A stretch of 52,179 nucleotides of DNA from Oscillospiraceae bacterium (lineage in GTDB: Bacteria > Bacillota > Clostridia > Oscillospirales > CAG-272). The position numbers were made by a program, and so were the translations under genes. Numbering within the stretch: the first letter of the stretch is position 1; each line of letters starts with the position of its first letter. Positions 8,078-16,441 of this stretch are shown in pieces. The notes beneath the pieces were generated by a model that saw only the letters and a list, made by a program, of their open reading frames with translations, made no database searches and had not been told where the DNA came from. Location: contig SVTO01000014.1 in the NCBI GenBank assembly GCA_015063745.1, positions 1 to 52,179 on the forward strand, read 5' to 3'.

Positions 8078-10351
8078 TTACATCAGCTGCACGGCTTCTT
8101 TGGCGTCGGCGGTGGAGATGCGGTTTAGTTCTGTGGTGTGGGTGCGGAGTTCTTTGCGGATGGTTTGGTTGTTGTCCAGCAGTTTTTTTGTTTTTTCGTA
8201 CAGTTCATCGGCGGTGATGGCGTCTACGGGGATGCCGGCGGGCTGGCCGATGCGTTTCAGAAAGGCGTCGATTTTCGGGTCGTAGGAGATGCCGATTACC
8301 GGGGTTGCGGCGGCGGCGGCGTAGATCAGGCTGTGCAGGCGCATACCCAGTACGAATCCGGCGCCGGTCAAAAGGGCGAGCAGGTCCTCCACGTCACGGA
8401 TATCGGCGATGCGGGCGGGGGCTTTGGTACGTGCTGCCGTATCGGCACAGATATCCCGGTCGTTCTGGGGTTGCATCGGTGCAAACACGGGAATCAGGCG
8501 GTATTCCTCCCAGATCCGGTCACAGAACGATGCGGTTTCTTCCGCCAGACGGACATCGTATCCTTCCGTCATAGGCCGCATGAGACGGCGCAGGGAGATC
8601 ACGTAATACCCGCGGATTTCTTCGTCGGATGTTGTCTGACCGGCCGGCGGGAGTGTATCCAATCCGAATCGCTTGCGTGCGGAGATCTGTTTGGACTGGA
8701 CGGGCATGGGCACACAGAAGGCCGGGTCCGCGCTCAGACGGATCTTTTCCGCCGGGATACCGAGGGAAACCAGTTCATGGAGGGAATCCTCGTCCCGGAC
8801 GCTGATGGCATCACAGCACTGCACGACATTTCCGGTACGTGCTCTGTTCTTTTCGCTGTTCAGCGGGCCGATACCGTTGGCATACAGGAAGGTTTTGAGT
8901 CCCTTTTTTTCCGCCAGGCGGATCAGGGTCAGGTAATACAGCAGACTCTTGCCGCTGGTCACGTCCTGCAGAAGGCTTCCGCCGCCGGAGATCAGCAGCT
9001 TTGCCCGTCCCATTTCGTGGAAGATCGCCGGGAAGTTCATACGGCCGATACACCGCAGGCCCGTACGTTCGCTGTCCTTCCGGGGATTTTTCGTCAGGGC
9101 CGTGATACGGATGCCGGGACATTCCTTCGCCAGACTGTCCGCAATGGCGCTGAGCAGGCTCTCGTCCCCCAGATTCCCGAATCCGTAGTAACCGGAGATC
9201 ATCACATCCCCGCGGCCGCGGAAGGGAACGGGAGAGGCCAGAACCTTTTCGTACATTTTCTCATAATCATCCGCCATTCGTGCGGCGGTGTAATAGGTCT
9301 GCACCACCTGACGGCACCATACACCGCGTGCGGCACGGGTTTCGGGGGATTCGTCCAGCAGAACCGAGATATCCGCCAGAAGCCCCTCATCCGTGTACCC
9401 GTCGAATCCGCGGCAGCAGAAGTTGGTATCCATAGCGGGGCGGAGCTTGCTTTCTTCGAATATGCCGAGCACGCCCTGGTTACCGGCTACGATTACCGGA
9501 CGGGAAGCGGCCATGGCTTCCAGCGCGGAACGGGATACCCCCACGAACACATCTGCGGCGGCGGTGAACACATTGGTATCACTGCGGTTGCCGGTCATGG
9601 TAACGATCTGCCGGCCGGCTTCTTTGTTGGCTGTATCGGCCAGCTGACGGATTTTTTCTTCTTCCGTACCGCCGCCCACGATGATGATGTCCAGATCCGG
9701 ATATTTTTCCGCCAGACGGGGCGCGATGCGGGCGATGGTAAAGGCGTAAGCGGCTCTGTCCTCGTCCAGACGGCTCATATAAACCAGCCGCACACGGTCA
9801 TCCGCGGAAGAGAGTCCCAGCGCTTCCAGTTCGGCGGCATAGGGAATATCCGGGCGGAACTTGTCCATGTCGATACCGTTGATGGTGGTATGAATTTTCG
9901 TCCGGCTGCATCCGTATCCGTCCACGAGGTAATCCACGATGTCATCGCTGACGGACATGGTCTGTTCTCCCCAGCAGGAGATCATCCGCCACAGGGGATT
10001 CAGGGAGAAATTCAGATGGGCCGTAGTGACAAAGCGGAAGCGGTATTTCTTCCACAGCTGTCCGCAGATCCAGGCGGGGATACGGGCATGGGCGTGCACC
10101 AGATCAAAATCCCCTTCTAAGATACATTTCTGCAGACCGCGGTAGGATTTCAGCACGGCGGCAGGTTTTTTGGTATGCAGGGGCAGGGTGACGTGGGAGA
10201 TCCCCTCCTGCACCAGCATATCGGCATAGACGCCGCCGTTGGATGCCAGGGTGATGGTGTGACCTTTTGCGGCGAGGGCGCGGCACAGCTCCAGAATATG
10301 GGTTTCCGCACCGCCGATGTTCATCGCCATGGTGACCATTAAAATTTTCAT
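8078..10351 (-). CDS. Fused GT4 glycosyltransferase and CsaB-type polysaccharide pyruvyl transferase
   Basis: 757 residues with two fused enzymes. Residues 1 to about 370 are a GT-B fold family 4 glycosyltransferase: the N-terminus is MKILMVTMAMNIGGAETH, and the donor-binding region around 300 includes SRSALEAMAASRPVI. Residues from about 380 to the end are a polysaccharide pyruvyl transferase of the CsaB type, starting GYYGFGNLGDE and ending with a GMRLHSLIYA motif. CsaB adds pyruvate ketals to the wall polymer that binds SLH domains. The GT half may build or modify the same polymer. The gene starts 12 bp after the ygiQ-like stop with only a weak ribosome binding site, so translation may be coupled. 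The link to the S-layer-like protein at the left edge is inference. Confidence 0.85.
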   Translation of the reverse strand: MKILMVTMAMNIGGAETHILELCRALAAKGHTITLASNGGVYADMLVQEGISHVTLPLHTKKPAAVLKSYRGLQKCILEGDFDLVHAHARIPAWICGQLWKKYRFRFVTTAHLNFSLNPLWRMISCWGEQTMSVSDDIVDYLVDGYGCSRTKIHTTINGIDMDKFRPDIPYAAELEALGLSSADDRVRLVYMSRLDEDRAAYAFTIARIAPRLAEKYPDLDIIIVGGGTEEEKIRQLADTANKEAGRQIVTMTGNRSDTNVFTAAADVFVGVSRSALEAMAASRPVIVAGNQGVLGIFEESKLRPAMDTNFCCRGFDGYTDEGLLADISVLLDESPETRAARGVWCRQVVQTYYTAARMADDYEKMYEKVLASPVPFRGRGDVMISGYYGFGNLGDESLLSAIADSLAKECPGIRITALTKNPRKDSERTGLRCIGRMNFPAIFHEMGRAKLLISGGGSLLQDVTSGKSLLYYLTLIRLAEKKGLKTFLYANGIGPLNSEKNRARTGNVVQCCDAISVRDEDSLHELVSLGIPAEKIRLSADPAFCVPMPVQSKQISARKRFGLDTLPPAGQTTSDEEIRGYYVISLRRLMRPMTEGYDVRLAEETASFCDRIWEEYRLIPVFAPMQPQNDRDICADTAARTKAPARIADIRDVEDLLALLTGAGFVLGMRLHSLIYAAAAATPVIGISYDPKIDAFLKRIGQPAGIPVDAITADELYEKTKKLLDNNQTIRKELRTHTTELNRISTADAKEAVQLM

Positions 10352-10363
10352 ACGGTACAGTAC

Positions 10364-12460
10364 TCAGTTCCGTCCTTTGCCTCTGCGGTTTACGGGACGG
10401 GCACCTGTCTCCTTATTGTTTTTGTGTACGGCGGGCTTGTTTCTGCCGTTTCCTCTGCCGCCGGAGGAGGATTTTGCATTCGCTCTGTCGGATCTGGCAG
10501 GCGCTTTATCGAATTTGGCAGCCGCTCTGTCGGATTTCGCGGATGTTTTATCGGTTTTGCCGTTCCCCTTCGCCGGGCGGGAATTGTTCCGGGCGTCATT
10601 CTTCGGTTTGCCGGCGGGTGCGTGGGACTGACCGGGTGTCTGACCCAGCAGTTCCTTCAGGTATTCCTGACCGATCTCGCTGCAGTATTTCATGGCTTCA
10701 TAGATCATCTTGCGGTTTTCGGGTTTCCGCCACTGCAGAAGGGCACGCTGCAGCTGTTTTTCTCTGTAATCCGTTGCCGTATACACCTGCTGGCCGGTGA
10801 AGGGATCCAGACCGGTGTAGTACATAACGGTGGATGCCGTGCCGGGGGTGGGATAGAAATCCTGCACCTGCTCCGGTGCCAGGCCGATGCGTTTGGTGTA
10901 GAGGGCCAGCAGTGCCGCGTCGTCCATGGTACTGCCGGGATGACTGGACATGAGATAGGGCACTAAGTACTGCTTCAGCCCCATTTCCTCATTGAGTCGT
11001 GTATATTTCGCACGGAACCGGTCGTATACGGACACATCGGGCTTGCCCATGCAGGCGAGAACATTGGACGAACAGTGTTCCGGCGCCACCTTGAGCTGTC
11101 CGCTGACGTGATCCTTGACCAGCTTCTTGAAAAATGCGTCGTTCGGGTCGGCGAGCAGGTAGTCGAAGCGGATGCCGGAGCGGATGAAGACCTTCTTGAT
11201 GCCGGGAATCTTTTCCACAGCCTTCAGCAGGCGGATGTATTCGCTGTGATCGGCTTTCAGATTGGCGCAGGGCTTGGGTGCAAGGCAGCGTTTTCCGGCA
11301 CAGACGCCGTCCTTGAGCTGTTTCTCGCAGGCGGGATGACGGAAATTGGCCGTAGGACCGCCGATGTCGTGGATGTAGCCCTTGAAATCCGGCAGGGTGG
11401 TCAGCAGCTTTGCTTCCTTTACGACAGAATCAATACTTCTGGAACGCACCGCACGACCCTGATGGAAGGCCAGCGCGCAGAAATTGCATCCGCCGAAGCA
11501 GCCGCGGTTATGGGTGATGGAAAAACGTACTTCCGTAATGGCAGGCACGCCGCCCATGGGTTCGTACATGGGATGATAGGTACGGGTGTAGGGCAGGTCG
11601 TATACGGCGTCCAGCTCCTCCCGTTCCAGAGGCGGCTGGGGCGGATTGACCACCAGCATACGCTCCCCGTAGTATTCCACAATCGCCTTGCCGTGAATCG
11701 CATCGTTGGCAAAATACTGCACACGGAATGCATCGGCATAGGCTTCTTTGTCGGTTTTCAGCGTGTCGTAATCGTAGCCGGGCAGGATGTTGTCACTCTC
11801 GGGCAGATGCCGGTATCCGGTCGCCGCGGGGAAATGGATCGTGTCCCCGGCCTTGGCCAGATACGCCGTGCCCCGGACATCGCAGATCTTGCGCACCGGT
11901 ACGCCCTTGGCCAGCAGCTCCGCCAGCCGTACAACTGCTCTCTCGCCCATGCCGTACATGAGAATATCGGCACGGCTGTCCACGAGAATGGAACGGCGGA
12001 CCTTGTTGTCCCAGTAGTCGTAGTGGGCAAACCGGCGCAGCGATGCCTCAAGCCCCCCGATCAGAATGGGTATGTCACCGTATGCCTCCCGTATGCGGTT
12101 GCAGTAGACAATGGTGGCTCGGTCAGGGCGCAGTCCGGCCTTGCATCCCGGAGAATAGAAATCCTCACCCCTGCGCTTCTTCGCCGCCGTGTAGTGCGCT
12201 ACCATGGAGTCAATGTTCCCGGCAGATACCAGAAAACCCAGCCGCGGCCGCCCGAATCTCTTGAATTCTTCCGCCGATTTGTAGTCCGGCTGCGCCAGTA
12301 CCGCACAGGAAAAACCGTGCTTCTCCAGTACCCGCGTAATGATCGCTACCCCAAAACTCGGATGATCCACATACGCATCCCCGCAAACATAAACAAAATC
12401 CGGCCTCCCCCCCGCAATCTCCTCCGGCGTGGTAGGCATAAATCTGCTCCCAAGTTCCAT
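10364..12460 (-). CDS. YgiQ-family (UPF0313) radical SAM protein
   Basis: About 698 residues. The radical SAM cluster motif is CFGGCNFC (CxxxCxxC) near residue 320, after an N-terminal YgiQ domain beginning ELGSRFMPTTPEEIAGGRPD. The C-terminal ~90 residues are Lys/Arg/Ala/Gly-rich and low in complexity, which suggests a disordered nucleic-acid-binding tail. The family's function is not established. I prefer the start at 12460 (the third codon of the longest frame) because GGAG then lies 7 nt upstream; the ATG at 12466 would overlap that site. It is transcribed leftward from an extended -10 promoter in the inverted-repeat element and leads the two-gene unit with the GT-CsaB fusion. Confidence 0.88.
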   Translation of the reverse strand: MELGSRFMPTTPEEIAGGRPDFVYVCGDAYVDHPSFGVAIITRVLEKHGFSCAVLAQPDYKSAEEFKRFGRPRLGFLVSAGNIDSMVAHYTAAKKRRGEDFYSPGCKAGLRPDRATIVYCNRIREAYGDIPILIGGLEASLRRFAHYDYWDNKVRRSILVDSRADILMYGMGERAVVRLAELLAKGVPVRKICDVRGTAYLAKAGDTIHFPAATGYRHLPESDNILPGYDYDTLKTDKEAYADAFRVQYFANDAIHGKAIVEYYGERMLVVNPPQPPLEREELDAVYDLPYTRTYHPMYEPMGGVPAITEVRFSITHNRGCFGGCNFCALAFHQGRAVRSRSIDSVVKEAKLLTTLPDFKGYIHDIGGPTANFRHPACEKQLKDGVCAGKRCLAPKPCANLKADHSEYIRLLKAVEKIPGIKKVFIRSGIRFDYLLADPNDAFFKKLVKDHVSGQLKVAPEHCSSNVLACMGKPDVSVYDRFRAKYTRLNEEMGLKQYLVPYLMSSHPGSTMDDAALLALYTKRIGLAPEQVQDFYPTPGTASTVMYYTGLDPFTGQQVYTATDYREKQLQRALLQWRKPENRKMIYEAMKYCSEIGQEYLKELLGQTPGQSHAPAGKPKNDARNNSRPAKGNGKTDKTSAKSDRAAAKFDKAPARSDRANAKSSSGGRGNGRNKPAVHKNNKETGARPVNRRGKGRN

Positions 12461-12500
12461 GTACATTCTCCATTTTCGTCGGTTTCTTGTGTATAGGTTT

Positions 12501-12509
12501 ATTATACCA
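12501..12509 (-). promoter_or_regulatory. Extended -10 promoter for ygiQ-like gene
   Basis: On the minus strand this reads TGGTATAAT (TGn plus TATAAT), about 40 bp before the start codon. No good -35 box is seen. It forms the outer tip of the left arm of the palindromic element. Confidence 0.65.
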
Positions 12510-12669
12510 TACTTTGAGGGGGAACGGGGTCGCTTTTTGAAAAAAGCTCCGCAAAAACTTTTAAGAAGGGATTTGGGGTGGGGTTGGTACTGAATCGTTC
12601 GGCAGAGTGCGGTGCGTAGCCGGGGGGGACAGATTTATGTGAGTTCTGTTGACCAAATTCTTCCAAAAC

Positions 12670-12767
12670 TGTAGGGGAGTAGCTTGCTGCTCCCGTGACG
12701 AAGACCTACCGCGGTACATTTGGGTGTAAATTGTTTGTTTACGGGAGGATCAAGATCCTCCTCTACG
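12670..12767 (+). repeat. Single R1 unit at the centre of the palindromic element
   Basis: It has hairpin A (GGGAGTAGC-TT-GCTGCTCCC), a 45-bp linker and hairpin B (GGGAGGATC-AA-GATCCTCCT, slightly decayed). It has the same 98-bp length as units at 2.8 kb. Confidence 0.9.
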
Positions 12768-12929
12768 GTTTTATAAAGTAGCATCGGTCAACAGAACTCA
12801 CATAAATCCTGCACCCGGCTACGCACCGCACTCTGCCGAACGATTCAGTACCAACCCCATCCAATAATCCTTCCCAAAAGTTTTTGCGGAGCTTTTTTCA
12901 AAAAGCGACCCCGTTTCCCTCCAAAGTAT

Positions 12930-12938
12930 GGTATAATA
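12930..12938 (+). promoter_or_regulatory. Extended -10 promoter for fbp
   Basis: TGGTATAAT lies 22 bp before the fbp start codon, with no clear -35 box. It is the mirror image of the ygiQ promoter and the outer tip of the right arm. Confidence 0.65.
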
Positions 12939-12960
12939 ATACTGAATAGAGGTGAAGAAC

Positions 12961-14901
12961 ATGGACAAGAGGTATTTGCGGTTGTTGGCCAGGGAGTTTG
13001 GGTCGGCGGAGGCTGCGGCGAGTGAGATTATCAATTTAAGTGCGATGCGGAGTTTACCGAAGGGGACGGAATATTTTTTCAGTGATTTACACGGGGAATA
13101 TGCGGCGTTCGGGCAGCTTTTACGGAACGCATCGGGGATGATCCGGTCGAAGATAGACCTGATATTTGAGAAGAGCATACCGGCGGACGACAGGGAAGCT
13201 TTAGCGGTACTGATCTACCGGCCGGAGGAGACGATCAAGAAGTACATCGCGAACGGAGAGATGGACGACGAATGGCGGCGGATCACGGTATACCGGCTGA
13301 TACTGGTATGTGATTCCGTATCGGCGAAGTACACGAGAAGCGAGGTACGTCGGAAGATGCCTCAGGCATTTGCGTACGTACTGGACGAGCTGCTGAACGT
13401 AACGGACGACATCAACAAAGACTTCTACTATGACGAGATCATTGCATCCATCCTGTCGACGGGGATTGCGGATTCCTTTATCATTGCGGTATGCGGCCTG
13501 ATCCGTGCGCTGACGATAGACCGGCTGCACATTATCGGCGACATATTCGACAGGGGACCCAGAGCCGACAAGATCATGAACGATCTTATGACCTTCGACC
13601 ATGTGGACATTCAATGGGGCAATCACGACATCAGCTGGATGGGCGCGGCGGCGGGAAATCCTGCTCTGATCGCCAACGTCATCCGGATCGCGCTGAGCTA
13701 CAACAGCTACGACGTACTGGAAGACGGCTACGGACTGAACCTGCGTCCTCTGTCCATTTTTGCGGCGGAGGAATACGAGAACGACCCCTGCACACGTTTC
13801 CTTCCCCACACGCTGGACGACGTGGTGTACGACTCCGTGGATATGTCCCTGACTGCGAAAATGCATAAAGCCATTGCCGTGATCCAGTGCAAGCTGGAGG
13901 GCCAGCTTCTGAACCGGCATCCCGAATACGGCATGGACGACCGCCGCCTGTTCGAGAGAACGGATTTCCGTCTGGGCAAAGTGCAGATCGGCGACAGGGA
14001 ATATACCCTTGCAGATACCTGTTTCCCCACCGTGGACCCGGACGACCCCCTGCGGCTGACGGAGCGGGAAAGCGAACTGATGCGCATTCTGGCCGGATCC
14101 TTCCACCACAGCGCACTGCTGAACGAGCACATCCGCTTCCTGTATGCCAAGGGCGGCATGTATAAAGTGTGCAACGGCAACCTGCTGTACCACGGCTGTA
14201 TTCCCCTGAACGAAGACGGTACTCTGAAAGAGATCCGCCTGCCCTTCAGCGGGGAAACGCGCAAAGGCAAAAGCCTCTTGGATGCCATCGCGGCAGAAGT
14301 GCGCAAAGCCTATTTTGCACCCTTCGATTCGCCGGAACAGACAGAAGCCAGGGACTATATGTGGTACCTCTGGTGCGGCGCCGATTCGCCCCTGTTCGGC
14401 AAGAGCAAGCTGACCTTTTTCGAGCGTACCTTCATCGACAGCGGCATCCCCGAAGCGAAGGAGGAATACGCACCTTACTACCGCCTGAACGACGACGGGG
14501 AAGTGTGCGGCATGATACTGTGTGAATTCGGCCTGAATCCGGCCAAGGGTCATATCATCAACGGCCACGTACCGGTACTGCTGAAGGACGGCCAAAGCCC
14601 CATCCGTGCGGGCGGCAGACTGTTCGTCATCGACGGCGGTATTTCCAAAGCCTACCGGAGCAAAACGGGCATCGCGGGATATACCCTGATCTACGACTCC
14701 CATAGCCTGAGAATGGCGGAACACCGGGCCCCGGCTGCCGGCATGCCCCCCGCGGATACGCCTACCGTGACCGTGGTGGAGAAAATGGAAAGCCGTGTGA
14801 ATATTGCGGATACGGATTACGGCAAGGATCTGGAAATGCGGATCGAAGAGCTCAGAGAACTGCTGGCGGCCTACCGGAGCGGCTTTATTCCGGAAGGCTG
14901 A
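12961..14901 (+). CDS. fbp: Class III fructose-1,6-bisphosphatase
   Basis: 646 residues, the usual length of the Firmicute class III enzyme, which makes fructose 6-phosphate for gluconeogenesis. It belongs to the metallophosphoesterase fold. Visible motifs are FFSDLHGEY near residue 40, GDIFDRGPRAD near 193 and WGNHD near 219, which supply the metal ligands. A GTG nine bases upstream is in frame, but the ATG at 12961 is preferred because AGAGGTGA then sits about 6 nt upstream. The promoter lies in the adjacent palindromic element. No terminator is obvious before the next promoter at 14935. Confidence 0.93.
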   Translation: MDKRYLRLLAREFGSAEAAASEIINLSAMRSLPKGTEYFFSDLHGEYAAFGQLLRNASGMIRSKIDLIFEKSIPADDREALAVLIYRPEETIKKYIANGEMDDEWRRITVYRLILVCDSVSAKYTRSEVRRKMPQAFAYVLDELLNVTDDINKDFYYDEIIASILSTGIADSFIIAVCGLIRALTIDRLHIIGDIFDRGPRADKIMNDLMTFDHVDIQWGNHDISWMGAAAGNPALIANVIRIALSYNSYDVLEDGYGLNLRPLSIFAAEEYENDPCTRFLPHTLDDVVYDSVDMSLTAKMHKAIAVIQCKLEGQLLNRHPEYGMDDRRLFERTDFRLGKVQIGDREYTLADTCFPTVDPDDPLRLTERESELMRILAGSFHHSALLNEHIRFLYAKGGMYKVCNGNLLYHGCIPLNEDGTLKEIRLPFSGETRKGKSLLDAIAAEVRKAYFAPFDSPEQTEARDYMWYLWCGADSPLFGKSKLTFFERTFIDSGIPEAKEEYAPYYRLNDDGEVCGMILCEFGLNPAKGHIINGHVPVLLKDGQSPIRAGGRLFVIDGGISKAYRSKTGIAGYTLIYDSHSLRMAEHRAPAAGMPPADTPTVTVVEKMESRVNIADTDYGKDLEMRIEELRELLAAYRSGFIPEG

Positions 14902-14934
14902 CGGGAAAAATACAAAAGAAGTGTATAAAAATTC

Positions 14935-14963
14935 TTGCAAAAGACCGCAATATCTGTTATAAT
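14935..14963 (+). promoter_or_regulatory. Promoter of the DUF1508 gene
   Basis: TTGCAA (14935-14940), a 17-bp spacer and TATAAT (14958-14963). Confidence 0.85.
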
Positions 14964-15015
14964 AAAAACGGAAACAAAAAATGGCGGAATCCGCCTGAAT
15001 AAAAAGGAGTTTATC

Positions 15016-15387
15016 ATGGGAAAGTTTGTAATGCGCAAGACCAACACCGGCGTAAAATTTGATCTGAAGGCAACCAACGGCCAGGTAATCGCTACTTCCG
15101 AAGTATACAACAGCGATGCAGCCTGCAAGAACGGTATCGAATCCGTTGCCAAGAACGCTCCTGCAGCCAATGTGGAAAACCAGACCGTAGAAGGCTACGA
15201 AACCGCAAAGTGCCCCAAGTTTGAAATCTATAAGGACAATGCAGACGAATTCCGTTTCCGTCTGAAGGCAACCAACGGCCAGATCATCGCTGTCAGCGAA
15301 GGCTACACCACTCTGGCAAGCTGCGAAAACGGTATCGAATCCGTTAAGAAGAACGCAGTTGACGCTGAAGTTGTTGTTGAAGAATAA
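15016..15387 (+). CDS. YegP-like protein with two DUF1508 repeats
   Basis: 123 residues made of two DUF1508 units (about 1-55 and 66-120). Each has a core like FDLKATNGQVIATSE / FRLKATNGQIIAVSE followed by a Cys-x-x-Gly-Ile-Glu-Ser helix. The family forms a small beta-alpha fold of unknown function. The start at 15016 has AAGGAG spaced 6 nt. Codon use is of the highly expressed kind, and the gene has its own consensus promoter and terminator, so it is probably abundant. No partner gene is evident. Confidence 0.88.
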   Translation: MGKFVMRKTNTGVKFDLKATNGQVIATSEVYNSDAACKNGIESVAKNAPAANVENQTVEGYETAKCPKFEIYKDNADEFRFRLKATNGQIIAVSEGYTTLASCENGIESVKKNAVDAEVVVEE

Positions 15388-15450
15388 TTGACAGATCCGA
15401 TCGGTCAGAGCTGATCGGTCAGAGCTGACCGGACAAACACGAACATAAGA

Positions 15451-15496
15451 AAAAGGACTGCTGCATTTTTGAGAATTGCGGCAGTCCGTTTTTTTG
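15451..15496. terminator. Bidirectional terminator
   Basis: The stem GGACTGCTGCA / TTGCGGCAGTCC has A residues on its left and T residues on its right. It can end both the DUF1508 transcript and the convergent leftward operon. Just before it, at 15399-15426, a 14-bp sequence (GATCGGTCAGAGCT) is repeated in tandem. Confidence 0.85.
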
Positions 15497-15526
15497 TTTT
15501 CGGGTATACCGGTGACAGCACATCGA

Positions 15527-16441
15527 TCAGAAGTCCGGGGTGTATGCGGCACTGGCGGCTTCGGCTTCCTGGGTGTAGCCCGTATAGCCGAGGGAGGATG
15601 CATGATCCGTGACAGAGTCGTATTCGAAGGACGTGATCCGTCTTTTCAGTCCGCGCGGGGCATCTTCCGGGAGAAATTCCGGTGTGTACTGGCGCATCAG
15701 AGAGAGCAGTACTTCCCCCGGGGGAACGATCGACGCCGCCCTGTCCAGTACCGCCATGGAATCCTTCCGACAGCCGGGCAGGAGCAGATGGCGCAGGATC
15801 ACCCCGCCCTTCAGCATCCCGTCCTCCCCGAACCGCAGTCCGCCCGCCACATCGTACATAGCGGCATAGGATTCTGTTATCCGTTCGGGATAATCCGCCG
15901 CGCGGGAATAGGATACGGCAAGCTCGGGATCGGCGTATTTCCAGTCCGTGAGGAAAATATCCACCGTCCCCCGCAGGGCTTCGATCACTTCGGCACATTC
16001 ATATCCGCCGGTGTTCCATACGATGGGAAGGGAAAGCCCTTTTTCCTTTGCGATTGCCGCAGCTTCGATGATCTGGGGTGTGTAGTGGGTGGGACTGACC
16101 AGATTGATGTTCCACGCGCCCTGTTTTTGCAGATCCAGAAAAATCTCTGCCAGAGCGGGGATGGAGAGGGTTTGTCCTCTGTCGCTGTCCCGGCGGCTGA
16201 TGGTGCGGTTCTGGCAGAAGATGCAGCCGAGGGAGCAATGGGCGAAAAAAACAGCCCCGCTGCCTCTGTCGGGATCCGCACCGCTGATGCAGGGTTCTTC
16301 CCAATGGTGGAGCATAACCTTAGCCACCCGCACATCCGCCCCCGCACCGCAAACGCCTGTCCCCCCGGCAGTACGGTCAACCCCGCACCGTCGCGGACAC
16401 AGGCGGCAATTCTGTAAAGATAAGTTTGCGGTCATGGGCAT
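15527..16441 (-). CDS. Radical SAM protein, PflA-like (COG1313 type)
   Basis: 304 residues. The N-terminal Cys motif CRLCPRRCG (residues ~10-20) is followed by the radical SAM cluster motif CSLGCIFC near residue 70. This layout is typical of PflX-type proteins related to pyruvate formate-lyase activating enzymes; the substrate is unknown. The ATG overlaps the pncB stop codon (TAATG), implying translational coupling. The frame extends 19 codons further into pncB, but that start has no support. It is the last gene of the thiI-pncB unit, ending at the shared terminator. Confidence 0.85.
   Translation of the reverse strand: MPMTANLSLQNCRLCPRRCGVDRTAGGTGVCGAGADVRVAKVMLHHWEEPCISGADPDRGSGAVFFAHCSLGCIFCQNRTISRRDSDRGQTLSIPALAEIFLDLQKQGAWNINLVSPTHYTPQIIEAAAIAKEKGLSLPIVWNTGGYECAEVIEALRGTVDIFLTDWKYADPELAVSYSRAADYPERITESYAAMYDVAGGLRFGEDGMLKGGVILRHLLLPGCRKDSMAVLDRAASIVPPGEVLLSLMRQYTPEFLPEDAPRGLKRRITSFEYDSVTDHASSLGYTGYTQEAEAASAAYTPDF

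Larger units (their letters stand above)
12501..12938. repeat. 438-bp palindromic element between ygiQ and fbp
   Basis: Arms at 12501-12654 and 12786-12938 are near-identical inverted repeats of about 154 bp; differences are few, around 12530-12580 and 12620-12632. The outer ends are ATTATACCATAC and its complement, so each end carries a -10 box pointing outward. The 131-bp centre holds one R1 unit (12670-12767). Each arm contains CTTTTTGAAAAAAGC, the element also found beside the GH31 arrays. A degenerate half copy lies at about 49175-49300. No coding potential is seen. Confidence 0.9.

Noticed and set aside
13201-15603. 800-residue minus-strand ORF opposite fbp and the DUF1508 gene
   Set aside because: It overlaps two confident genes and their terminator and has no domain signal.
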